Positions 1-5,473 of a stretch of 5,473 nt of DNA are shown here, piece after piece (within the stretch, counting starts at the first letter, position 1; each line of letters opens with the position of its first letter). Both the position numbers and the translations under genes were made by a program. The notes under the pieces are model-generated. The model was not told the DNA's origin, did not search any database, and worked only from the letters and a program-made list of their open reading frames with translations. Origin of the DNA: Ignavibacteriales bacterium (GTDB lineage: Bacteria > Bacteroidota > Ignavibacteria > Ignavibacteriales > Ignavibacteriaceae); NCBI GenBank assembly GCA_027349615.1, contig DAIEML010000156.1:1-5473 (forward strand), in the 5' to 3' direction.

Positions 1-1381
1 CATTAATAATTTTGTTTTTAAATTTATTAATGATACTTGCCATTACTGTTGAGCTTATAATACTTAAAATGTAGATGCTTGCTAATGCTAAACCTGCAAT
101 CCAAGATTCTTTTGCTGGAATTAGAAATGCTAATAATAAAGCATAAACCGGTAATCTAGCACTGCAACTCATTAATGGAATTATAAAAATTGTAAGCAAT
201 CTTTCTCGTTTATTTGGAATAGTGCGAGTAGATAAAATTGCCGGAATTGCACAAGCAAAACCAGAAAGCATCGGTACAAATGATCTGCCATTCAATCCAA
301 TTTTTGAAAGTGGCTTATCAATTAACATTGCTCCACGGGCTAAATAACCAGTATCTTCAAGCAAGCCAAGAATTAAAAACAAAATTAATATTTGAGGAAC
401 GAAAATTAGCACAGCTCCGGTACCACTAATAATTCCGTTTGATATAAAATCACTAAGCCAATTATTGCCCAATAAATTATGTGAAGTATAAGAAAGGTAG
501 CCAAAAGATGAATCTATAATATTCATTAAAGGTTGCGCAAGCCAAAAAATTGAAGTGAAGGTTAATGCCATAATTAGAAAGAAAATAATTATACCCCAAA
601 ATTTATTCAGCAATATCTTATCAATTTTTAAAGTAGTTGAATCAATATTATTATTTTTGTTTTGGGTATTATCATTATTTAAAATATTAAGCCGCTTATT
701 TGCATTTTTTAGATTAATCTGTTTTTGTTCAAGTTTAATATTAGTTGTAACTCTTTTTTCAATCTGTTCAAAATCAGAGAAAGATGTGAGCAAATAATCT
801 ACAGTAAAATTATTATGGATTTGTTTTGGTAGACTTTTATTTAATAGTTTATTTTTTCCTAAATTTTGCTCAATTGAAGTAATAAGATCTTCAATACCTT
901 TCCCAGTTCTGCCATCAATTTTTATAACTTCGCATTTTAATGCTTTACTTAATTCAGTATTTGAAATTTCAAATCCTTTTCTTCGCAGTAAATCAGTCAT
1001 AGTCAAAGCAATTAAAACATTAAAATTTGAATCAATTAATTGCTTAGCTAATAACAAATGTCTTGAGAGCTGGCTTGAATCAATAGTTAATATTACTAAA
1101 TCCGGAATACCAAATCTTGGATGTGAATAAAGTGAATCAATTGAAATCTTTTCGTCCGGTGAATTAGGGACAAGACTAATTATCCCAGGTGAATCTAAAA
1201 TATTAGCATCAAGCTTAAATTTTTTCTGAAATCTGCTTATTGAATATTCAACAGTTGCACCAGGATAATTTACAGTTTTATAATTTTTCCCGCTTAAATA
1301 GTTAAAAAGAGTAGTTTTCCCTGAATTAGGTGGTCCCACCAGAGTAATTAATGGGGATTCTTCTATAATTTCAAATTTCAT
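1..1381 (-). CDS. feoB: Ferrous iron transporter FeoB (partial, C-terminus beyond window)
   Basis: FeoB is the inner-membrane Fe2+ importer with a cytosolic G domain. The first 460 residues are visible. G-domain motifs in order: G1 GPPNSGKT (16-23), G2 around YPGATVE (39-45), G3 DSPG (63-66), G4 position TMTD (127-130), G5 position IDGRTG (155-160). A helical GDI-like region follows, then an Asn-rich linker (about 235-250). Membrane segments lie near 262-281, 322-341, 395-423 and 427-449. The Gate motifs are clear: LLEDTGYLARGAM (340-352), the SGFACAIPA loop (373-381) and PLMSCSARLPVY (402-413). The start is the ATG overlapping the feoA stop by 4 bases (ATGA), which suggests translational coupling. 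Family members usually run to roughly 650-770 residues, so perhaps a third of the protein lies outside the left edge. Canonical FeoB has GNPNSGKT at G1, NMxD/NKxD at G4 and an SA dipeptide at G5; all three differ here. Identity is secure; nucleotide specificity is uncertain. Confidence 0.97.
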   Translation of the reverse strand, partial: MKFEIIEESPLITLVGPPNSGKTTLFNYLSGKNYKTVNYPGATVEYSISRFQKKFKLDANILDSPGIISLVPNSPDEKISIDSLYSHPRFGIPDLVILTIDSSQLSRHLLLAKQLIDSNFNVLIALTMTDLLRRKGFEISNTELSKALKCEVIKIDGRTGKGIEDLITSIEQNLGKNKLLNKSLPKQIHNNFTVDYLLTSFSDFEQIEKRVTTNIKLEQKQINLKNANKRLNILNNDNTQNKNNNIDSTTLKIDKILLNKFWGIIIFFLIMALTFTSIFWLAQPLMNIIDSSFGYLSYTSHNLLGNNWLSDFISNGIISGTGAVLIFVPQILILFLILGLLEDTGYLARGAMLIDKPLSKIGLNGRSFVPMLSGFACAIPAILSTRTIPNKRERLLTIFIIPLMSCSARLPVYALLLAFLIPAKESWIAGLALASIYILSIISSTVMASIINKFKNKIIN

Positions 1382-1599
1382 AAAATTTTAATACAATTAG
1401 CCTCATTTTTTCTAACAGCAATTATAGAACCGCGAACTGAAAATGCCAATGGATCATTGAAGATAGAAGTGTTTAATAGTTCTATTTCTTGGCCAGGAGT
1501 AAAGCCTACTTCTAAAATTCTTCTTGAAGATGGATGTGATTTATCAATATCATATATAATTGCGCACTCACCAAATTTTAATTCTGCAGCAGTTTTCAT
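1378..1599 (-). CDS. feoA: Ferrous iron transport protein FeoA
   Basis: A 73-residue SH3-like FeoA protein, a small cytosolic partner thought to interact with FeoB and support its activity. Family signatures are the central RRILEVGFTPGQE (26-38) and the C-terminal DPLAFSVRG (49-57) followed by AVRKNEA (61-67). Length is normal for a stand-alone FeoA, with no fusion. The ATG at 1599 is the first available start: an in-frame TAA lies upstream with no ATG, GTG or TTG between. The sequence just before the start is AAAGAT, at best a weak ribosome-binding match. The gene ends in TGA inside the ATGA overlap with feoB, so the two form one transcriptional unit. No feoC is seen upstream; the far side of feoB is out of view. 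Confidence 0.95.
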   Translation of the reverse strand: MKTAAELKFGECAIIYDIDKSHPSSRRILEVGFTPGQEIELLNTSIFNDPLAFSVRGSIIAVRKNEANCIKIL

Positions 1600-1771
1600 A
1601 TCTTTAAAATGTTTTTCAAATTAAAATATTATTAAGATTTAGTCTACATAAAAATAGACCAATTAAAGATTATAATCAAGCTTTATTATTTATATTTTGT
1701 TCTAATATTTCATTAAGAACATTTATAAATTAAAAATATCCCAATATTTAATTTTTTTTGTATGATAATTA
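1600..1771. promoter_or_regulatory. Divergent intergenic region between feoA and the first kinase gene
   Basis: These 172 very AT-rich bases must hold the feoAB promoter and probably the promoter of the first kinase gene. I see no convincing -35/-10 pair. A 10-bp perfect palindrome GATTATAATC (1668-1677) offers a TATAAT on either strand; read on the minus strand it sits just upstream of the dyad described separately. A TTAATTTG on the minus strand (1617-1624) is a one-mismatch match to the Bacteroidota -7 element TAnnTTTG, but it lies very close to the feoA start and has no clear -33 TTTG. No small ORF or terminator is evident. Confidence 0.4.
1639..1662. promoter_or_regulatory. 24-bp interrupted dyad, candidate operator for feoAB
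   Basis: The arms TTAGTCTA (1639-1646) and TAGACCAA (1655-1662) are inverted repeats matching at 7 of 8 positions around an 8-base spacer. Read on the minus strand, the dyad begins about 7 bases downstream of a TATAAT (1669-1674), where a transcription start could be, so a bound repressor could block feoAB. feo operons are commonly controlled by metal-responsive regulators of the Fur or DtxR/MntR type, but this dyad is not a clear match to either consensus. It could instead be a weak hairpin in the feoA leader. Operator role is inference. Confidence 0.35.
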
Positions 1772-3403
1772 ATGAAGAAATCAAATTTTAATAATCAAAG
1801 TATAAATCGAAAATTTAAAAATAAATTAGAATTCTCTTTAATTAATGATAATTCTGACTTCGTTTTTGTAATTATGGAAAAATATGGAAAAATCAGATAT
1901 TTAAATAGAAAAGGTAAGGATGTTGTTAATTGTAAACTAGATAGTTTGGTAGATTTTAATTGGTATAATCAATTTATTTCAAAGGAAAAAAGTGAAGAAA
2001 TAAAATCTCAAATTTTTAATAATGATAATTCGAAAACTTTACAGCAAATCGAATTCGATGACATGTTAAGCATTAATGGAAAAGAAAAAAAGATTCATTG
2101 GCAGATTTTCTCAGTTGAAAACAATATCAACATCTCTAATGAATTTGTTTGCTTAGGTTACAACTTTATTGAATCTAATAAAGAAGAAAAAATTCAGCAG
2201 GTAATTTTAAAAATTCTTCATGCAAGTAATTTGGAAACTAATTTAAACGATTTTTTTAAACTTATTCATTCATTTGTTTGCGAGTTAATGCCCGCTGATA
2301 ATTTTTATATCGCTTTAATTGAGAAAGAATCTAATCTAATTTCTTTTCCATATTTTGTTGATCAAGTTGACAAAACTGCACCACAGAAAAAAATTGGGAA
2401 GGGATTAACCGACTTAGTTTTAATAAATGGAAAATCATTTTTAATAAATAAAGAAAAGGATGATGAACTTATAAGAAATGGTGAAGTGGAACTTCTCGGT
2501 TCGCCGGCAAAAATTTGGTTAGGAATACCTTTGAAAATTCAAGATAACACAATTGGAGCATTGGTTGTTCAAGACTATGAAAATGAAAATACATTTGGTG
2601 AAAGAGAGCAGCAAATACTAGAAGTTATATCTTTTGCAATTTCACGAGCAATTGAAAGAAAATTGGTAGAAGAAGAAAAAAATGAATTGATTAAAAAATT
2701 AAAAGAATTGAATAAATCTAAGGATAAATTAATCTCATTGATTTCCCATGATTTGAGAAGTCCCTTTAATTCTTTGTTGGGATTTTCGGAAATATTAATA
2801 AATGAATACAATACTCTATCCGATGAAGAAATAAATGAATATCTAAAAGTAATTTATGAATCATCAAAAAATTTGTATGGGATGACTAATAACTTATTAC
2901 AGTTCTCTAAATATCAAATGGGCAACTTTGAATTCAAACCAGCTGTTTTAAATTTGAATGAAGTTGTTAATAAAAGTTTAAATTTAATTAAAGGAAATGC
3001 TGTAAAGAAAAGAATAAATTTATCGATAGATATTAATCCAGAGTTAAAGGTTTTTGCAGATGAAGATATGTTAAGATCTATAATTCAAAATTTAATTTCC
3101 AATGCAATAAAATTTACTGATGTTGACGGCGAAGTGAAACTCTATTATTCTCACAAATACATTGAATCAGAAACTGTTGAAATTATTATTCAAGATAATG
3201 GTGTAGGATTAAGTAATGATGATTTGGAGAAGATTAATAACAATTCTATTTTTTCTACTCCTGGTACTGAAAGAGAATATGGAACCGGTTTAGGACTTTT
3301 ATTAGTGAAAGAATTTGTTTCAAAGAATAATGGTACGTTTATAATTAGTAGTAATCTTAAACAGGGGACTAAAGTTTGTTTTACCTTACCTAAATCCAAA
3401 TAA
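1772..3403 (+). CDS. Cytoplasmic PAS-GAF sensor histidine kinase (first of tandem pair)
   Basis: A 543-residue soluble sensor histidine kinase that should autophosphorylate on His and pass the phosphate to a response regulator. Domains in order: PAS-like (about 22-135); GAF (about 140-295) with NFYIALIE, SFPYFVDQ and WLGIPL landmarks; a charged helical linker (about 296-322); HisKA with the H-box SHDLRSP (325-331, His326); and HATPase_c with the N-box around NLISNAIKF (440-448), G1 DNGVG (475-479) and G2 GTGLGL (504-509). All kinase motifs are intact. No signal peptide or membrane helix is visible, so the signal must be cytoplasmic. The ATG is the first possible start because an in-frame TAA lies at 1766-1768. 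No Shine-Dalgarno is seen. The gene is divergent from feoA and 157 bases before a paralogous kinase gene. The ligand cannot be read from the sequence. Confidence 0.95.
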   Translation: MKKSNFNNQSINRKFKNKLEFSLINDNSDFVFVIMEKYGKIRYLNRKGKDVVNCKLDSLVDFNWYNQFISKEKSEEIKSQIFNNDNSKTLQQIEFDDMLSINGKEKKIHWQIFSVENNINISNEFVCLGYNFIESNKEEKIQQVILKILHASNLETNLNDFFKLIHSFVCELMPADNFYIALIEKESNLISFPYFVDQVDKTAPQKKIGKGLTDLVLINGKSFLINKEKDDELIRNGEVELLGSPAKIWLGIPLKIQDNTIGALVVQDYENENTFGEREQQILEVISFAISRAIERKLVEEEKNELIKKLKELNKSKDKLISLISHDLRSPFNSLLGFSEILINEYNTLSDEEINEYLKVIYESSKNLYGMTNNLLQFSKYQMGNFEFKPAVLNLNEVVNKSLNLIKGNAVKKRINLSIDINPELKVFADEDMLRSIIQNLISNAIKFTDVDGEVKLYYSHKYIESETVEIIIQDNGVGLSNDDLEKINNNSIFSTPGTEREYGTGLGLLLVKEFVSKNNGTFIISSNLKQGTKVCFTLPKSK

Positions 3404-3560
3404 GAGTTAGAACTTTTCTAAAATATATTGAATTTACAGAGTGTAATTCTATAAATTTATTTAATATTGATTATGAAATTAATTAAATTTATTTATCATC
3501 TAATTTAAATATCTTGATGATTCAATTATCGAATTATTTTTAATACCAGTTTTGTAATTA
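3404..3560. other. Intergenic region between the two kinase genes
   Basis: 157 AT-rich bases. A short perfect inverted repeat TTAGAA-CTT-TTCTAA (3407-3421) lies 3 bases after the upstream stop codon. It is AU-only apart from one pair and has no following T-run, so it is at best a weak RNA stem, not a convincing terminator. A TTGATG (3514-3519) has no well-placed -10 element. I cannot tell whether the second kinase has its own promoter or is read through from the first. Confidence 0.3.
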
Positions 3561-5204
3561 TTGAAAACCGATACACAAATAATTGAAAAATCAATTAATA
3601 TATTTGAAAATATATTAGATAAAATTCCTCATAAAATTATTTTACTTGATCAAGATAGAGTTTTCTATCTCAACCGATCCGCCGCTAATTTTCTTCGCAT
3701 TCAAAACTCAATAAACATTTCAAATTCATTTATAGATTTCATTCATGCTGATTTTAAAATTAACATTCTTTCTAAAATTGGATTAATTAAAAATGGAGAT
3801 GAAATTACCACAGCCATACTTTGTAAAATTATTAATTATGATGAAATGGTTGCTGAAGTTGAATTACAGATTTCACTATTAGAATTATTTGGAAAAAAGT
3901 TTGTATTAGTTATAATAAATGAAATTAGCTCAATCAAACATGATTTAATTCAAAATGCAATCTTAAAAATTCTTCAAGCAGATAATTCCGCAAGTTCATT
4001 AGAAGAAACATGCGATTATCTTTATGGAATTGTAAAAGAAATAATTGATATCAAAAATTTTTATGTTGCTTTATTTGATAAACAAACCAAAAGCATTTCG
4101 TTCCCATATTATTGCGATCAATTTAGTTCAAAACCACTTAACCGAAAGTTTGGAAATGGACTTACTGAATTTGTACTAACCACTAAAAAGACTTTGTTAT
4201 TAAATGGCAAAACATTAGATAAAAAAATTAATGATGGAACGATTATTCCTTCAAAATATTCCGTAAAAGGATGGTTGGGAGTTCCATTGTTTATTCTTGA
4301 AGATATTGCTGGCGTAATTGTTATAAAAGAATATGAGAAAGAAAAATTTTTAGATGAAAATATTAAACAAATTATTGAATTAGTTTCTTTCCCAATATCT
4401 CGAGTTATTGAAAGAAAAATTATTGACCAGGCTAGAAAAGATTATACACTAAAATTACAAGAACTGAATAATTCAAAAGATAAATTCTTTTCAATAATCT
4501 CTCATGATCTTAAAAGTCCGTTTAATTCTATTTTAGGTTTTACTGAAATATTAAAAGATCAAAATGCAACTTTGGATAAAGAGGAACTAAATGAAATATA
4601 CGAAGCTTTGAATAATTCAGCTAAAAAAACTTTTAATCTACTTAATAATTTATTGCAGTATTCAAAATTCCAAAGCGGGTTGGGAGATTTTAATCCAAGT
4701 AAAATAAATTTATCGGATTTGATTAAAGAAAATTTAATCCTATTTGAAGGTACTGCTGCTAAAAAACAAATCAAGATTATCAATAATTCTAATGAAAATT
4801 TCCTTATTTATGCTGACAAGGAAATGCTCAATTCCATTTTAAGAAATTTAATTAATAACGCCATTAAGTATAGTAATCCAGGAGGTAAAATATTTATTTA
4901 CTATGCTCGCGCAGGTGATTTTGTTGAAATATCTGTAAAAGATAGCGGCGTAGGAATGGACCAAGAAACAGTTGATAATTTGTTTAAGATTGAATCTAAA
5001 ACTTCTAAGCTGGGAACAAATAAAGAAGAAGGTACCGGATTGGGATTAATTTTAGCAAAGGAATTCGTTGAGAAAAACGGCGGGAAAATATTTGTGAAAA
5101 GTGCAATTGGAATTGGGACAGAATTTACTTTTACTGTAAAGTCTATCAATATTAAAAGTAATATCGTTGAGAACAGTTTAATAAAAATTAAATTTGATGA
5201 ATAA
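3561..5204 (+). CDS. Cytoplasmic PAS-GAF sensor histidine kinase (second of tandem pair, TTG start)
   Basis: A 547-residue paralogue of the preceding kinase with the same order: PAS-like (about 15-122), GAF (about 130-285; NFYVALFD, SFPYYCDQ, GWLGVPL), linker (about 286-308), HisKA with SHDLKSP (314-320, His315), and HATPase_c with NLINNAIKY (429-437), G1 DSGVG (461-465) and G2 GTGLGL (491-496). Motifs are intact and no membrane segment is present. The best start is TTG at 3561. An in-frame TAA at 3555-3557 closes the frame upstream, and the first internal ATG (about residue 96) would delete most of the PAS domain. About 20 residues of charged tail follow the usual kinase end. Its last 8 bases overlap the ATG of a receiver-domain gene, so the two were probably coupled. 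The kinase halves of the pair are much more alike than the PAS parts, which suggests duplication followed by divergence of the sensor input. Confidence 0.95.
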   Translation: MKTDTQIIEKSINIFENILDKIPHKIILLDQDRVFYLNRSAANFLRIQNSINISNSFIDFIHADFKINILSKIGLIKNGDEITTAILCKIINYDEMVAEVELQISLLELFGKKFVLVIINEISSIKHDLIQNAILKILQADNSASSLEETCDYLYGIVKEIIDIKNFYVALFDKQTKSISFPYYCDQFSSKPLNRKFGNGLTEFVLTTKKTLLLNGKTLDKKINDGTIIPSKYSVKGWLGVPLFILEDIAGVIVIKEYEKEKFLDENIKQIIELVSFPISRVIERKIIDQARKDYTLKLQELNNSKDKFFSIISHDLKSPFNSILGFTEILKDQNATLDKEELNEIYEALNNSAKKTFNLLNNLLQYSKFQSGLGDFNPSKINLSDLIKENLILFEGTAAKKQIKIINNSNENFLIYADKEMLNSILRNLINNAIKYSNPGGKIFIYYARAGDFVEISVKDSGVGMDQETVDNLFKIESKTSKLGTNKEEGTGLGLILAKEFVEKNGGKIFVKSAIGIGTEFTFTVKSINIKSNIVENSLIKIKFDE

Positions 5205-5424
5205 TAAAAATAAATTACGTTTGATAATTCTTGAAAAGAATGATAAAGAAAGTAAAATAACAATATCACTTCTCAAAAAGAGCAATATCAATTTCCAAAT
5301 TAAATCTATAAGAGATAGTAAAACTTATAACCAACAACTTCTAGAATTTCCTCCCGACATAATAATATCAAATTATTATTTAAAAGATTCAACAGCTTTT
5401 GAAGCTTTATTAACAGCAAAGTAA
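5197..5424 (+). CDS. Truncated, degenerate response-regulator receiver domain
   Basis: A 75-residue ORF that reads as the first 60% of a receiver domain. Strand 1 and the acidic turn are LIILEKND (9-16), where active receivers have E/D-D. Strand 3 is DIIISNYYL (54-62), where the phosphoacceptor Asp of the usual DIIISDY pattern is Asn59. Of the three acidic pocket residues only Glu13 remains; the second is Lys14. The frame ends at TAA (5422-5424) inside the third helix, so the product lacks strands 4 and 5 and is unlikely to fold as a normal receiver. I prefer ATG 5197 over TTG 5194 immediately before it. The start overlaps the kinase stop by 8 bases. Best explanations are a pseudogene, or a pseudo-receiver gene recently hit by a nonsense change; a sequencing error is also possible. 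Confidence 0.6.
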   Translation: MNNKNKLRLIILEKNDKESKITISLLKKSNINFQIKSIRDSKTYNQQLLEFPPDIIISNYYLKDSTAFEALLTAK

Positions 5425-5473
5425 AAAGATCAATCAATAATTTTTATTATTTACACTGAACCGGTTGATGAAA
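5425..5473 (+). pseudogene. Receiver-domain remainder after the in-frame stop (partial)
   Basis: Directly after the TAA, the same frame stays open to the window edge and reads KDQSIIFIIYTEPVDE. This fits receiver strand 4 (IIFIIYT) with the conserved Thr/Ser followed by the usual acidic loop; intact family members read like KDPDIPFIIVSG with an acidic loop after it. Frame and spacing are what an uninterrupted domain would give, so a single substitution (CAA, GAA or AAA to TAA) explains the break and no frameshift is needed. What follows downstream, a single-domain regulator or a larger receiver-PAS-kinase protein, is out of view. Confidence 0.6.

Noticed and set aside
238..797. Plus-strand open frames at 238-429 and 555-797
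   Set aside because: They are antisense to a clear feoB reading with all Gate and G-domain motifs; the 555-797 frame is hydrophobic only because it mirrors A-rich coding.
3407..3421. Hairpin after the first kinase gene as an intrinsic terminator
   Set aside because: The stem is six pairs, nearly all A-T, with a 3-base loop and no T-run after it, so it is too weak to call.
4901..5269. A 122-codon minus-strand open frame across the end of the second kinase and the receiver
   Set aside because: It is antisense to the HATPase_c motifs and the kinase-receiver junction, shows no recognisable family pattern, and low-GC sequence produces such frames easily. Shorter minus-strand frames at 2575-2811, 3190-3399 and 4559-4783 fail for the same reason.
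5422..5424. Programmed stop-codon readthrough in the receiver gene
   Set aside because: TAA is the least leaky stop and nothing in the flanking bases resembles a readthrough or recoding signal; a plain nonsense change fits better.
1..5473. Mobile element, CRISPR array, tRNA or riboswitch
   Set aside because: I saw no terminal inverted repeats, transposase, regularly spaced repeats or recognisable RNA fold; gaps between genes are under 175 bases.

Overview
The window is strongly AT-rich. Coding is dense, most starts lack a recognisable Shine-Dalgarno sequence, and the kinases have the style of the Bacteroidota/Ignavibacteriota (FCB) group. I infer an Ignavibacteria-like or related FCB bacterium from this style and composition alone; there is no marker gene to prove it.

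Left part (1-1599, minus strand): a ferrous iron uptake operon. feoA (1378-1599) is followed by feoB, whose ATG overlaps the feoA stop by 4 bases. feoB runs off the left edge of the window after 460 codons, so its C-terminal membrane part is missing. The FeoB G domain has departures from the textbook G1, G4 and G5 motifs that look like a coherent variant rather than decay.

Middle (1600-1771): a short AT-rich divergent intergenic region. It carries a 24-bp interrupted dyad (1639-1662) and a 10-bp palindrome containing TATAAT (1668-1677). These are candidate control elements for feoAB, and perhaps for the divergent kinase gene.

Right part (1772-5473, plus strand): two paralogous soluble sensor histidine kinases in tandem (1772-3403 and 3561-5204). 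Each has an N-terminal PAS-like domain, a GAF domain, a short coiled-coil linker, HisKA and HATPase_c. Neither has a membrane segment, so both should sense something in the cytoplasm. The second kinase starts at TTG and overlaps a downstream receiver-domain gene by 8 bases (5197 onward). That receiver has lost two of its three acidic pocket residues, including the phosphoacceptor Asp (now Asn). It is also cut by an in-frame TAA at 5422-5424, after which the receiver-like reading resumes to the window edge.

Taken together: an iron importer operon back-to-back with a signalling cluster of duplicated cytoplasmic kinases and a decaying or pseudo-receiver partner. I see no clearly new type of system, no mobile element, no CRISPR array and no structural RNA gene. 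The observations most worth a check are the broken receiver, the kinase duplication and the FeoB G-motif variant.
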